Shown here: positions 24,226 to 33,242 of the stretch, in pieces
How the letters are laid out: every line of letters starts with the position of its first letter
How positions within the stretch are numbered: position 1 is the first letter of the stretch
Source: Nocardia sp. NBC_00508
GTDB lineage: Bacteria; Actinomycetota; Actinomycetes; Mycobacteriales; Mycobacteriaceae
Direction of reading: 5' to 3'
Length of the DNA stretch: 64,000 nt
NCBI RefSeq assembly: GCF_036346875.1
Contig: NZ_CP107852.1
Coordinates: forward strand, 5,146,001-5,210,000
The notes under the pieces: generated by a model
Database searches by the model: none
Told to the model about the DNA's origin: nothing
What the model saw: the letters and a program-made list of their open reading frames with translations, nothing else
Program-made: the position numbers and the translations under genes

Positions 24226-24456
24226 GCTGCCTGGATGGGCGCTCAACCCGCGTAGTATTTGGCCACTGCCGCGAGGCGTGGGCGCGCCGCCGCCAAGCTC
24301 ACAACCCCAGAATCGAGGCGCAAAACTGATTCCGTGAGCACATGGGTAACTCACCGGGAACGCCCAGAACTGAGGCGGCACCCAACGCAGGACCTGAACG
24401 CAAATCCCGCGTCACTAACTGGTACGGCCTAAAGACTCGGAGAGGCGGACGAGCGC

Positions 24457-25050
24457 CTAGTCCAAGGTGTGGTGCAGCGCCTCGACCAGGTTCGGCGCCA
24501 GGTTCGGGTAGGTGCGCAGATCGAGGTCGCCGAAGTCGTCGGCGTCGTCTTCGGGGCGCAGCTGCAGCAGGCACAGCGACGCGCCATCGCGTAGTACCGC
24601 GGCGAACAGCCGCGCCCCCCGGCGCTCCGGGTGTGCCTCGGCGGCGGCGCGCGCGGCGGCATCCGCGGCGTCGTGGTCGGCCAGCAGCGGGGCGAGCGCG
24701 TCGTCCAGCGTGGACTCCGCGTCCGGCGGGAGCACCACGATCTCCTGAACCAGCACGCACCCCTGGACGGCGGGTGGCCAACTGGTGGTGGCCAGGAACT
24801 CGTCCAGGGCGATCGATCCGCCGGTCACGTCGTCCGGGAACGCCTCCTGGGCGACCGGCGTCAGCTCGTCGCCCGCGTCGAGCTGATCCTCCAGCTCCGG
24901 CTGCGCCGCGACCAGGTCCGCCGTCGGCACCAGCGCGAACATCTGCGGCGGACGACCCCACCCCTCGGCATCCACGAATTCCGCCACCTCCCGGACGGAA
25001 CGGGCTAGGACGAGTTCGGCGTGCAGGTCTGGCGTCACGGAGACATCCAA
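24457..25050 (-). CDS. PPA1309-family protein
   Basis: 197 residues, acidic, without membrane segments or catalytic motifs I can name. Features are a conserved GWGRPPQMFALVPT segment, WPPAVQGCVLVQEIVVLPP in the middle, and LRPEDDADDFGDLDLRTYPN near the end. These fit the actinobacterial PPA1309 family of unknown function. It lies divergently from the UPF0182 gene with 200 bases between them, the same association as in mycobacteria. The ATG at 25050 places the conserved part from the N terminus on. Confidence 0.7.
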   Translation of the reverse strand: MDVSVTPDLHAELVLARSVREVAEFVDAEGWGRPPQMFALVPTADLVAAQPELEDQLDAGDELTPVAQEAFPDDVTGGSIALDEFLATTSWPPAVQGCVLVQEIVVLPPDAESTLDDALAPLLADHDAADAAARAAAEAHPERRGARLFAAVLRDGASLCLLQLRPEDDADDFGDLDLRTYPNLAPNLVEALHHTLD

Positions 25051-25250
25051 TCAAACGGCCGTCCAGGACGACCGCCCAACCCGGACCATCATCCGTCGGC
25101 GCGGCAACCGGAACCCTGCCAGCTGCACGGTGTCCGATTTCCGTAGAGTGGGGCCGAGACGGTCCGCCAAGGACCGCCCGAAACATCGGACTGCGGCGCA
25201 TCGGCCGGGCGTATCGGTGCGAGCGTCGCCGGACCTTGGAGAGTGGCATC

Positions 25251-28250
25251 GTGGGCATGCGGCCCCCCACCGGCTTACCTTCGCTATCCCGACGCAGCCG
25301 TGTGCTGCTGGTGGCGGCCATCGTCTTAGCGGCACTGCTGCTGCTCGGGCCACGGCTGACGGATACCTACACGAACTGGCTGTGGTTCGGCGAGGTCGGC
25401 TTCCGCGATGTGTATCTCACCGTGCTGCGCACTCGCATCCTGCTGTTCATCGTCGTGGCGGCGTTCGTCGGCTTGGTGGTCTGGCTGGCGTTGCTGCTGG
25501 CCTACCGGACCCGGCCGGTGTTCGTGCCGGTGGCCGGACCGAACGACCCGATCGCGCGCTACCGCACCACCGTGATGAGCAGGCTGCGGCTGTTCGGCAT
25601 CGGCATCCCGGTGCTGCTCGGCCTGCTGTCCGGCCTGGTGGCGCAGTCGAATTGGGTCACCGTGCAGCTGTTCCTCAACGGCGGCTCGTTCGGCGAGAAG
25701 GACCCGGAATTCGGCCTCGACGTCGGCTTCTACGCCTTCGACCTGCCCTTCTACCGGATGGTGCTGAACTGGCTGTTCGTCGCGGTGGTCATCGCGTTCT
25801 TCGCCAGCCTGGTCTCCCATTACGTCTTCGGCGGCCTGCGGCTGACCGGGCGGGAGGGCACGCTCACCCGCCCGGCGCGCATCCAGCTTGCCGTGGTCGC
25901 CGGGCTTTTCGTGCTGCTCAAGGCGATCGCGTACTGGTTCGACCGGTACGAACTGCTGTCCAGCAGCCGCAAGGAACCCACCTTCACCGGCGGCTCGTTC
26001 ACCGATATCAACGCGGTGCTGCCCGCCAAGCTGATCCTGCTGTCCATCGCGGTGATCTGCGCGCTCGCATTCTTCGCCGGCATCGTGCTGCGCGATCTGC
26101 GTGTGCCCGCGATGGCGGCCGCGTTGCTGGTGCTGTCCTCGATCCTGGTCGGTGCGGTGTGGCCGCTGGTGGTCGAACAGTTCTCCGTGCGTCCCAACGC
26201 AGCGGACAAGGAGAGCGAGTACATCGAACGCAATATCGCCGCGACCAGGCAGGCGTTCGGCATCACCAACGACAGGATCGACTACAAGGATTACAAGGGC
26301 GAGAGCAGTAAGAGCCCGCTCGAGGTTTCGGTGGACGCCGCGACCATCGGCAACGCCAGGCTGCTCGACCCGAACATCCTCTCGCCGACCTTCACCCAGC
26401 TGCGCCAGCTGAAGAACTTCTACGGCTTCCCCGAGTCGCTGGACATCGACCGCTACAACCTCGACGGCGATGTGCAGGACTACATCGTCGCCGCCCGTGA
26501 GCTCTCGCCCGCGGCGCTGAGCGGCAACCAGACCGACTGGATCAACCGGCACACCGTGTACACCCACGGCAACGGCTTCGTCGCCGCCCCTGCCAACCGG
26601 GTGAACAAGCCGCAGTCCGAAGACCCCAACGCGACCGGCGGCAGCAGCGACAGCGGTTACCCGATCTTCATGGTCAGCGACCTGTTCACGCCGTCGGACA
26701 AGCAGCGGATCAAGGTGGACCAGCCGCGCGTGTACTTCGGCGAGCTGATCTCACAGTCCAACCAGGATTACGCGATCGTCGGCGCGATGGACGGTCAGCG
26801 CCCGCGCGAATACGACTCCGACACCGCGCAGTACACCTACACCGGCAAGGGCGGCGTGCCGATCGGCAACTGGTTCAACCGCTTGGCCTTCGCGGCCGAG
26901 TACGCCGAGCGCAACATCCTGTTCTCCTCGGCGATCGACGACGACTCCAAGATCATCTACAACCGCAGCCCGCGTGAGCGGGTGCAGAAGGTCGCGCCGT
27001 GGCTGACCCCCGACGGCAACGCCTACCCCGCGGTCGTCGGCGGTCGCATCGTCTGGATCGTGGATGCCTACACCACGCTGGACAACTACCCGTACGCGCA
27101 GACCACGTCGCTGGAGGGTGCGCTCGAGGACAGCATCGACAAGAAGACCGGCAGGCTGCTGCCGCGCAAGTCGGTCAGCTACATCCGCAACTCGGTCAAG
27201 GCCACGGTCGACGCCTACGACGGCACCGTCACGCTGTACGAGGTCGACTCGTCGGACCCGGTGCTGAAGGCGTGGCGCGGGGTATTCCCCGGGGCGGTGA
27301 AGCCGGAGGGCGAGATCTCTCCGGAACTGCGGGCGCACTTCCGCTACCCGGAGGACTTGTTCAAGGTGCAGCGCGAGATGCTGACCAAGTACCACGTGAA
27401 CGACCCACGCGAGTTCTTCACCAACAACGCCTTCTGGTCGGTCCCCGCCGACCCGACCACCGAGGGTGGGACGACGGCGAGCCAGCCGCCGTACTACGTG
27501 CTGCTCGGTGACTCCAAAACGAACAAGCCCACGTTCAATCTGACCAGCGCCATGGTCGGGTACAACCGGCAGTTCCTGTCGGCCTATATATCGGTGCGAT
27601 CGGATCCGGACGGGTACGGGAAATTCACGATTCTGCGATTGCCCACGGACACACAGACATTGGGTCCGCAGCAGACACAGAACCGTATGACGACGGCGCC
27701 GGAAGTCTCTCGCGAGAAAACGCTGCTGTCGAATTCGAACAAGATCAAATATGGCAATCTGCTGACCTTGCCGGTCGCTGACGGCGGCATCCTCTATGTG
27801 GAGCCGTTCTACAACGAACGCAATACCGGCCCGAACACCGCGACTTTCCCGCAGCTACTGCGGGTGCTGGTGAGTTATCGGGACGAGGCAGGCAGTGTCA
27901 AGGTCGGCTATGCCTCCACATTGGCCGAGGCGTTGAACCAGGTGATCCCCGGTGCCGGCGCGCTGGCGACGCCGTTCGGCGGTGACTCGGGCACCAGGCC
28001 GAAGCCGGGCACGGGTCCCGCGCCGGTCGAGCAGGGCAACAACGGGACCAATGCCGGAACCCCGGCCCCCGCTGCCGCCCCGCCGCCTGCGACGGGATCG
28101 TCCTCCGCCAAGGACGCCGCTGCGGCCGAATTGAACCGGAGGATCGAGAATGTGCGAAATGCCATGCGCAGCGGAAACTTCCAGGACTTCGGCCGGGCGC
28201 TCGACGAATTGGAAGCCGCGGTCAAGGCCTATCAGGACGCGGGGCGCTGA
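25251..28250 (+). CDS. UPF0182 family large membrane protein
   Basis: 999 residues. Seven N-terminal transmembrane segments (among them VLLVAAIVLAALLLLG, LFGIGIPVLLGLLSGLVA, WLFVAVVIAFFASLVSHYVF and AAALLVLSSILVGAVWPLV) are followed by a large soluble domain of about 650 residues and a Pro/Ala/Gly-rich linker with a terminal coiled-coil helix (ELNRRIENVRNAMRSGNF). The family (COG1615) is found throughout actinobacteria and cyanobacteria; its function is not established. The GTG at 25251 has GGAGAG seven bases upstream, which decides it over the ATG two codons later. The reading frame is open for another 900 bases upstream, but that part is antisense to the PPA1309 gene. A strong terminator follows. 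Confidence 0.9.
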   Translation: MGMRPPTGLPSLSRRSRVLLVAAIVLAALLLLGPRLTDTYTNWLWFGEVGFRDVYLTVLRTRILLFIVVAAFVGLVVWLALLLAYRTRPVFVPVAGPNDPIARYRTTVMSRLRLFGIGIPVLLGLLSGLVAQSNWVTVQLFLNGGSFGEKDPEFGLDVGFYAFDLPFYRMVLNWLFVAVVIAFFASLVSHYVFGGLRLTGREGTLTRPARIQLAVVAGLFVLLKAIAYWFDRYELLSSSRKEPTFTGGSFTDINAVLPAKLILLSIAVICALAFFAGIVLRDLRVPAMAAALLVLSSILVGAVWPLVVEQFSVRPNAADKESEYIERNIAATRQAFGITNDRIDYKDYKGESSKSPLEVSVDAATIGNARLLDPNILSPTFTQLRQLKNFYGFPESLDIDRYNLDGDVQDYIVAARELSPAALSGNQTDWINRHTVYTHGNGFVAAPANRVNKPQSEDPNATGGSSDSGYPIFMVSDLFTPSDKQRIKVDQPRVYFGELISQSNQDYAIVGAMDGQRPREYDSDTAQYTYTGKGGVPIGNWFNRLAFAAEYAERNILFSSAIDDDSKIIYNRSPRERVQKVAPWLTPDGNAYPAVVGGRIVWIVDAYTTLDNYPYAQTTSLEGALEDSIDKKTGRLLPRKSVSYIRNSVKATVDAYDGTVTLYEVDSSDPVLKAWRGVFPGAVKPEGEISPELRAHFRYPEDLFKVQREMLTKYHVNDPREFFTNNAFWSVPADPTTEGGTTASQPPYYVLLGDSKTNKPTFNLTSAMVGYNRQFLSAYISVRSDPDGYGKFTILRLPTDTQTLGPQQTQNRMTTAPEVSREKTLLSNSNKIKYGNLLTLPVADGGILYVEPFYNERNTGPNTATFPQLLRVLVSYRDEAGSVKVGYASTLAEALNQVIPGAGALATPFGGDSGTRPKPGTGPAPVEQGNNGTNAGTPAPAAAPPPATGSSSAKDAAAAELNRRIENVRNAMRSGNFQDFGRALDELEAAVKAYQDAGR

Positions 28251-28279
28251 GGTAGGACGCCGCTGGAGGTAGGACAGCA

Positions 28280-28316
28280 AAAAGACGCCGCCATCGTTGC
28301 GATGGCGGCGTCTTTT
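28280..28316 (+). terminator. Rho-independent terminator after UPF0182 gene
   Basis: AAAAGACGCCGCCATCG (28280-28296) pairs perfectly with CGATGGCGGCGTCTTTT (28300-28316) around a three-base loop. The A and T ends make it a classical two-way terminator between the rightward UPF0182 gene and the leftward rpf gene. Confidence 0.9.
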
Positions 28317-28352
28317 ATGTCCGGCGCCAGTGGGATACGGCGCAGGTAGGCG

Positions 28353-28913
28353 TCAGCGACCGAACGAGTCGATCAGCGCACTGTTCTGTTCCAGAATCTG
28401 CTGGAACTGGCCCTCCATGCCGTACCGCTTCGCCAGCTCGCCCGCGGCGGACCTGGCCTGGTCGACCACCGTCTGGGTCTCGCTCGGGGCGGGGACGACG
28501 GGTACGGCGGGAATGGACTCCGGCTGGATGGCGGGCTCGGGCCGGACGGCGGGCTCCGGCTCGGAGGTGCCGGCGCGAAGGTACTTGCCGCAGGTCGGCC
28601 AGGCACCGGCACCCTGCGTGGCGAGCACGTTCTCCGCAACGCGGATCTGCTCTTCCTTGCTCGCGTTGTGCGCGGAGCCCTGCCCACCGTTGGCGGCCCA
28701 GGTGCTCTGCGAGAACTGCAGGCCACCGTAGTAGCCGTTACCGGTGTTGATCCCCCAGTTGCCACCGCTCTCGCACTGCGCGACACCGTCCCAGTCGTGG
28801 GTCGGCGCGGCGGTGGCCGAAGCGGTGGAGAATGCGAACGGAACGGCAACAAGAGCGCCGGTGATGGCGGCGAAGCCGAGGGCGCGGGTGCTGAACTTCC
28901 GGTTCTCAGTCAT
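28353..28913 (-). CDS. Secreted resuscitation-promoting factor
   Basis: 186 residues. A signal peptide (LGFAAITGALVAVPFAF, then ASATAA) is followed by a lysozyme-like Rpf domain: DWDGVAQCESGGNWGINTG carries the catalytic Glu48, and GYYGGLQFSQSTWAANGG is the substrate cleft. C47 and the Cys in WPTCGKY probably form the domain disulfide. A Pro/Glu-rich linker and a short helical tail complete it. Rpf proteins cleave peptidoglycan and help dormant cells regrow. The ATG at 28913 has GGGAGGG upstream. A long structured leader with CRP-like sites lies upstream, recalling CRP-controlled rpfA in M. tuberculosis. Confidence 0.92.
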   Translation of the reverse strand: MTENRKFSTRALGFAAITGALVAVPFAFSTASATAAPTHDWDGVAQCESGGNWGINTGNGYYGGLQFSQSTWAANGGQGSAHNASKEEQIRVAENVLATQGAGAWPTCGKYLRAGTSEPEPAVRPEPAIQPESIPAVPVVPAPSETQTVVDQARSAAGELAKRYGMEGQFQQILEQNSALIDSFGR

Positions 28914-29206
28914 GGTCGATTCCCTCCCTGCGCCCGCCGGCACGGCGATGGAGCTCTCTGCCGTGTCCCTGTCCCCAGGTCGTCGGGGATCCTCGAGCCG
29001 CGGGACAGGGTCACCGGTGTTCGGCGGTTCGAGTTCGAGCCCGTCACGGTTGTTCCGGGCCGTGGACTGACGGTAACGAAGAAATCTCAGCAGATCACAT
29101 CTCGATAACGCCGGAATTGCATGAAGCGAATAACTCAAATATCGGCATTTCGGCAGCTCGTAAACGTCCTGACACGCTGAATACGCGGCAAGTTATCGCA
29201 TCGTTA
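28914..29206 (-). other. Long structured 5' leader of the rpf gene
   Basis: About 290 bases with no gene. On the minus strand a nine-pair stem is formed by 29002-29010 with 28967-28975 (plus strand CCCTGTCCC and GGGACAGGG). Smaller stems flank it. I looked for the c-di-AMP (ydaO) riboswitch seen before some actinobacterial rpf genes: a weak TCGAACC/GAAC likeness exists, but the conserved AGCTAACC end is absent. I therefore leave it as an unassigned leader. Confidence 0.35.
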
Positions 29207-29222
29207 TGTGAGTGAGATCACC
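29207..29222 (-). promoter_or_regulatory. CRP-like binding site upstream of rpf
   Basis: TGTGAGTGAGATCACC matches TGTGA-N6-TCACA at nine of ten conserved bases. M. tuberculosis CRP (Rv3676) recognises this motif and activates rpfA, so a CRP site ahead of an rpf gene makes sense. It overlaps a palindrome, ATCACCAT-GAA-ATGGTGAT (29217-29235). Confidence 0.5.
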
Positions 29223-29229
29223 ATGAAAT

Positions 29230-29245
29230 GGTGATATGTGTCACG
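29230..29245 (-). promoter_or_regulatory. Second, weaker CRP-like site
   Basis: GGTGATATGTGTCACG keeps the GTGA-N6-TCAC core but has G at both outer positions. Its centre is 23 bases from that of the stronger site, about two helical turns, so two dimers could bind on the same face. Confidence 0.35.
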
Positions 29246-29381
29246 TTTGAAGCATGCGAGCTGTGTCGATATGGCGCGCCGGGCGTTGTCGCACCGAGTT
29301 CGGAGGCTCGGTCATCTCCTACCCGTATTTGCGGGTCCCGTGTCCGCGGCAGGGGTGCAAAAACCCCTCTGAACTGGCGAT

Positions 29382-29411
29382 TTGCAGTCCTTGCGAACCC
29401 ATGTGTAATGT
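29382..29411 (+). promoter_or_regulatory. Promoter of the initiator tRNA gene
   Basis: TTGCAG (29382-29387) as -35, an 18-base spacer, and TAATGT (29406-29411) as -10. The tRNA starts 13 bases after the -10, so the precursor would have a short 5' leader. Confidence 0.5.
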
Positions 29412-29423
29412 TGTGTTCACCGA

Positions 29424-29497
29424 CGCGGGGTGGAGCAGCTCGGTAGCTCGCTGGGCTCATAACCCAGAGGTCGCAGGTTCAAATCCTGTCCCCGCTA
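29424..29497 (+). tRNA. Initiator tRNA-fMet (CAT anticodon)
   Basis: 74 bases without CCA. The acceptor arm GCGGGG/CCCCGC leaves position 1 (C) unpaired with 72 (T), as in initiator tRNAs. The anticodon arm CTGGG-CTCATAA-CCCAG has the three G-C pairs that send it to the ribosomal P site. The D arm contains AGCAGCTCGGTAGCT and the T arm GCAGGTTCAAATCCTGT. The next bases are CAA, so CCA must be added by the cell. A perfect terminator follows. Confidence 0.93.
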
Positions 29498-29502
29498 CAA
29501 GC

Positions 29503-29542
29503 GACTCAGGCCAGGGAGATTCCGATCTCCCTGGCCTGAGTC
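29503..29542 (+). terminator. Terminator of the initiator tRNA
   Basis: GACTCAGGCCAGGGAGAT (29503-29520) and ATCTCCCTGGCCTGAGTC (29525-29542) form a perfect 18-pair stem with loop TCCG, five bases after the tRNA end. Confidence 0.88.
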
Positions 29543-29688
29543 ATGTGTGGAGTACTCGACCGGCGCAGCAGCTCCGGGTTCGCGCGCAGCAGCGCCAGCT
29601 GTCGAGGTGGCGCAGCAGGACGCCGCTTCAGGGTTGAGTTGGTCGGCTCAACCTCCGGTATGGCGGCTGCCCGAGGTGGACCGCATAG

Positions 29689-30519
29689 TCACGGTTTGTG
29701 CCCGATGCCGGCCCAGTACCACGCGCTGTCGGCCTTGGTGACGGCGGTGGGGCGGTCGGTGAGTTCGGGCCGCCAGGTGGCGACCGGGACTAGTCCGGGG
29801 TCGACGATGGTGGTGCCGGTGAACAGGGAGGCGGTCTCGGTCTCGCTTCGGGGGTGGAACGCGATTCCGGAGGCTTCCGCGGCGGCGGTGACGGCGGCCA
29901 TGGCGTCGGGGTCGAAGTCGGCGGTGGGGTGGGTGATGACGAGGTGGCTGCCGGACGGGAGGGCGTCGAGGAGCGTACCGATGATGTCGTGGGGGTGGTC
30001 GCTGTCGCGGAAGTACATCATGATCGCGACGAGCATGATGGCGACGGGTTTTGTCAGGTCCAGAGTGTCTGCGAGCGCGGGGTGGTCGAGGATGGAGTGG
30101 GGGTCGTGCAGGTCGGCGTGGATGAAGCGGGTGCGGCCCTGCGGTGTGCTGGTCATGAGCGCGCGCGCGTGGGCGAGCACGATCGGGTCTTTGTCGACAT
30201 AGACGATGCGAGCGGCGGGATCGAGCCCCTGGGCGACCTCATGGGTGTTGCCCGCGGTGGGGATGCCCGTGCCGATGTCGAGGAATTGCGTGATCCCGGC
30301 CTCGATGACCAGGTAGCGGACTGCGCGGGTGAGGAAGGCCCGGTTGGCCCTGGCCATGGTCTTGATGGTGGGGATGTGTTCAGCGATGGCATCGCCGAGT
30401 GCCCGGTCGGCGGGATAGTTGTCCTTGCCGCCGAGCCAGTAATCGTAGACGCGGGCTTCGTGGGCGATGGTGACGTCGATTTCGGTCGGCGGCTGCGCGC
30501 TGATGTAGTTGTCGGACAT
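29689..30519 (-). CDS. SAM-dependent methyltransferase, PF04672-type
   Basis: 276 residues of the actinobacterial methyltransferase family known as DUF574. ARVYDYWLGGKDNYPADRAL near the start is the family hallmark; FLDIGTGIPTAGNTHEVAQ is the SAM-binding motif I, and VYVDKDPIVLAHARAL carries the acidic ribose-binding residue. The substrate is unknown. It is paired with an XRE/DUF5753-type regulator 30 bases upstream on the same strand, an arrangement very common in Nocardia and Streptomyces. Confidence 0.85.
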   Translation of the reverse strand: MSDNYISAQPPTEIDVTIAHEARVYDYWLGGKDNYPADRALGDAIAEHIPTIKTMARANRAFLTRAVRYLVIEAGITQFLDIGTGIPTAGNTHEVAQGLDPAARIVYVDKDPIVLAHARALMTSTPQGRTRFIHADLHDPHSILDHPALADTLDLTKPVAIMLVAIMMYFRDSDHPHDIIGTLLDALPSGSHLVITHPTADFDPDAMAAVTAAAEASGIAFHPRSETETASLFTGTTIVDPGLVPVATWRPELTDRPTAVTKADSAWYWAGIGHKP

Positions 30520-30549
30520 GCGTTTCGGTAGTGCCTCTAGCTGTTGTGG

Positions 30550-31458
30550 TTATGCGGTGGGGGAGTGCGTGGTTCGGAGCGCGTCGATGAGCTCGGTGGT
30601 CTGTTCCGGTGGTGTGGCGCACACGCACAGTCGGTCCCAGATCGCGTTGTGGCGGTCGAGGTCGCCGCGTTTGTCGAGGAACTGGGCGCCGGTAGCGTGC
30701 GGGAGGTGGACGAGGTCGCTGAGCTCGGGTGCGGCGAAACGCAGGAGGGTGAAGGGGGTTTCGTTGATGGCGGGGCCGCCGACGTGGTCGGGCAGCACCT
30801 GCACGGTGATGTTGGGGCGCGCCGCCAGGTCGGCGAGGTGGTCCAGTTGCGCATCCCAGACCTCATGTCCGCCGATCGGGCGGCGCAGCGCGGCTGCCTC
30901 GATGACGAACCACACCCAGGGCGGGTCGGAGCGGGTGAGCAGGTGCTGTCGCCGCATCAGCAACTCGATGCGGCGCTGGATCTCGCCTGTCGGTTCGGGA
31001 TGGGCGATGGCGAAGACCGTGTGGGCGTAGGACGGTGTCCGCGCCAGGTCCGGCACCAAACCCGGCGCGTAGCAACGGATCAACGTGGCAGCGTCCTCGA
31101 GCGCTAGATAAGTGTCCAGCCGCGGCGGCGTCAGATCCGCATCGGCCTGCCAGCGCCCCACGGCATTGGCTCGCCGCGCCAGTTGCCGGTACTCGGCCCG
31201 CGTATCGGCGTCGTGCACGCCATAGAGAGTCAGCAGGTCATCGATATCCATCGCGCGGAAGCCCACCCGCCCGGCCTCGAGGCGGCTTATCTTGGAGTGT
31301 GAGGCTCGTATCGCTCGGCCCGCGGCTTCACCCCTGATCCCAGCCGCCTCGCGTAGCCGTCGCAATCGCGCCCCGAGTACCCGGCGCAGCAGTGCCGGAT
31401 CCTCGTCCAGACCTTCTCCGGTAGCTGACATTTCGGCGGCGTTCCGGTCTCCGATCAC
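30550..31458 (-). CDS. XRE-family regulator with DUF5753 domain
   Basis: 302 residues. LGARLRRLREAAGIRGEAAG and AIRASHSKISRLEAGRVGF (about 28-66) form the Xre-type helix-turn-helix. The remainder is the DUF5753 domain, with CYAPGLVPDLARTPSYA, RRQHLLTRSDPPWVWFVIEA and the NITVQVLPDHVGG strand. These regulators are usually associated with small DUF397 proteins; none is seen here and the neighbour is a methyltransferase. The exact start is unclear, since ATG 31458 and a codon nine residues later are both possible. It is probably co-transcribed with the methyltransferase. Confidence 0.82.
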   Translation of the reverse strand: MIGDRNAAEMSATGEGLDEDPALLRRVLGARLRRLREAAGIRGEAAGRAIRASHSKISRLEAGRVGFRAMDIDDLLTLYGVHDADTRAEYRQLARRANAVGRWQADADLTPPRLDTYLALEDAATLIRCYAPGLVPDLARTPSYAHTVFAIAHPEPTGEIQRRIELLMRRQHLLTRSDPPWVWFVIEAAALRRPIGGHEVWDAQLDHLADLAARPNITVQVLPDHVGGPAINETPFTLLRFAAPELSDLVHLPHATGAQFLDKRGDLDRHNAIWDRLCVCATPPEQTTELIDALRTTHSPTA

Positions 31459-32237
31459 TGCGACTCCCCTCGGTCGGCATGTCTATGCGATTGTGCCACA
31501 ACCTATTACAGTGCACACCGCAGGAACGATCTTCGTGTATCGCGCGGAGCTCCCTGGTCGCCCAATGGGGGAATTCGCCACCGGCGAGCGGCGGTTTCGC
31601 GGTGCATTTGCGGCCGGAGGCTATGCAGGTCATCGAGCGAACGCGGTCAATTCGTCTCCTGCGCCGATATCGGGCAGCACTGCGACCGCGACGTCGGTTC
31701 GTGGAAATCGTCGCCCTCGAACAAGAGCGGTTCGGCACCGACTCGGACAAGATATAGGAGGAGCAAGCCGGTCGCACATCGTCGCGACGGACTCCGGGTC
31801 TACCGCGGCGCGCCTCGCGGCTCCGGTGCGAGCCTGGGGAAGCGGGAGTCGGACACGGCCATAATTCGGGCGCGCGGACCTATTGACGGGAGAAAAATCC
31901 GGGAGGAAAATAGGAAGTTACACCGGAACACCGGAGAAGTGCATATTGTCGGCGGAGACGTCTGTTGGCAGTGACGACACTGATCCAAGATCTGGCTAGG
32001 CCCCCGGCAAGCCAGTCGAAACACCGGAGTCGTCAGCGACGACTGAGACTCACGGTTTCGATGGAGACTACCGGGGACTGTTCTGTATAGGGGGTCTTAT
32101 GTGGGGGATCGCGATTCGGTAATCGAGCCGGCGCGGTCGGTCGATTCGGGCCACCTCGGCGCACTCCTGATGGTTGACTAAGCCCTGTGTCGGCTGTCTC
32201 GGCCGCACCTCAGCAACCGATGTCAGGAGGCACCGCA
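31459..32237. other. Long intergenic region without a supported gene
   Basis: About 780 bases between the XRE gene and the rightward VOC gene. GC falls clearly in 31860-31950 (AAAAATCC, GGAAAATAGG), typical of promoter or decayed DNA. An open frame of 92 codons at 31479-31757 has no ribosome-binding site, no codon bias and no motif. ACACCGGA occurs several times between 31919 and 32026. Nothing else stands out. Confidence 0.4.
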
Positions 32238-33044
32238 ATGCCCACTCATGACGGAAGCTGGCCGCAGGGAACGCCGTGCTGGGTCGACTGCCAGGTCGAC
32301 GACCCCGCACGGGCCCGCGATTTCTACGGCGAACTCTTCGGCTGGGAGATCCAGGACAGTCCGCCCGAGGCGGGTGGATACCTCATGGCGATGCGCAACG
32401 GCCGCGCGGCCGCGGGAATCGGACCCAAGCCGGAGGGCATGCCGATGCCCTCCGTGTGGACCACCTACCTGGCCGCCGACAACGCCGACACCGTCGCCGA
32501 AAAGGTCACCGCCGCGGGCGGTGCATTGATGATGGCGCCGTTCGACGTCCTCGACGTCGGCCGGATGTTCGTCGGCGCCGATCCCACCGGTGCGGTCTTC
32601 GGCGTGTGGGAGTCCAAGGCGCACAGCGGCGCGGCCATCTACAACGAGCACGGCGCCTACTGCTGGAATGAGCTGCACACCAGCGACTACAAGCGCGCGC
32701 AGGAGTTCTACGCCAACGTCTTCGGCTGGCACTATACCGAAATCGGCGACGGTCAGAACTTCATCTACTCGACCTTCAGCCGTACCCAGGACGGCGATGG
32801 AATCGGCGGCATCAACGACTCGACCAAGATGCCGGGCGACAATCCGTCCTACTGGCTGGCCTGGTTCCAGGTGGACAACGCCGATACCGCGCTGGACAAG
32901 GCACGCGATCTGGGCTCCACAATCATGTCGGGCCCCGACGACAGCCCCTTCGGCCGCATGGGCATCGTGCAGGGAGCGCAGGGCGAGGTTTTCGGCATCA
33001 TCGATCCCACGACCACGGTCGGCGAACCGCCTACCGGCGCCTGA
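32238..33044 (+). CDS. Two-domain VOC protein, Cfp30B/Rv0577-like
   Basis: 268 residues, two VOC units. Unit one has GTPCWVDCQVDDPARARDFY, FGWEIQDSP and GRMFVGADPTGAVFGVWE; unit two has WNELHTSDYKRAQEFYANVF, FGW and GRMGIVQGAQGEVFGII. The arrangement and the motifs (QGTP-WVD, DPTGA, WNEL) are those of the mycobacterial 27-kDa antigen Cfp30B (Rv0577), a methylglyoxal/cofactor-related protein. The ATG at 32238 follows AGGAGG with good spacing, which decides it over upstream ATG codons. A strong hairpin follows, and the gene seems to stand alone. Confidence 0.85.
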   Translation: MPTHDGSWPQGTPCWVDCQVDDPARARDFYGELFGWEIQDSPPEAGGYLMAMRNGRAAAGIGPKPEGMPMPSVWTTYLAADNADTVAEKVTAAGGALMMAPFDVLDVGRMFVGADPTGAVFGVWESKAHSGAAIYNEHGAYCWNELHTSDYKRAQEFYANVFGWHYTEIGDGQNFIYSTFSRTQDGDGIGGINDSTKMPGDNPSYWLAWFQVDNADTALDKARDLGSTIMSGPDDSPFGRMGIVQGAQGEVFGIIDPTTTVGEPPTGA

Positions 33045-33108
33045 TCGGTCGCGGGGCCGGTTGCCAGCCGGTGTGGCGCAGTAGGGCCACCCGCCGGTGA
33101 ACACCACA

Positions 33109-33155
33109 ACCACGCACCGCTGCCGTAGTCGGTATCGACGGCGGCGGTGCGTGGT
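33109..33155 (+). terminator. Terminator after the Cfp30B-like gene
   Basis: ACCACGCACCGCTGCCGT (33109-33126) pairs with ACGGCGGCGGTGCGTGGT (33138-33155): 18 pairs, one of them T-G, with an 11-base loop. It lies 65 bases after the stop codon. Confidence 0.75.
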
Positions 33156-33242
33156 GGCGAAGGCTAGCGGGACAGCCAGGTCGTAGGACGCTGCTCGAGC
33201 GGTCCGGAGCGCTGCGAGATCGACTGGCAGGGCTGGTCCCGC

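Noticed and set aside
28914..29206. c-di-AMP (ydaO) riboswitch before rpf
   Set aside because: Only a short TCGAACC-like stretch fits; the conserved GGGGTGAATC and AGCTAACC parts are absent.
31479..31757. 92-codon plus-strand ORF in the long spacer
   Set aside because: No ribosome-binding site, no codon bias, no domain; overlaps a low-GC transition.
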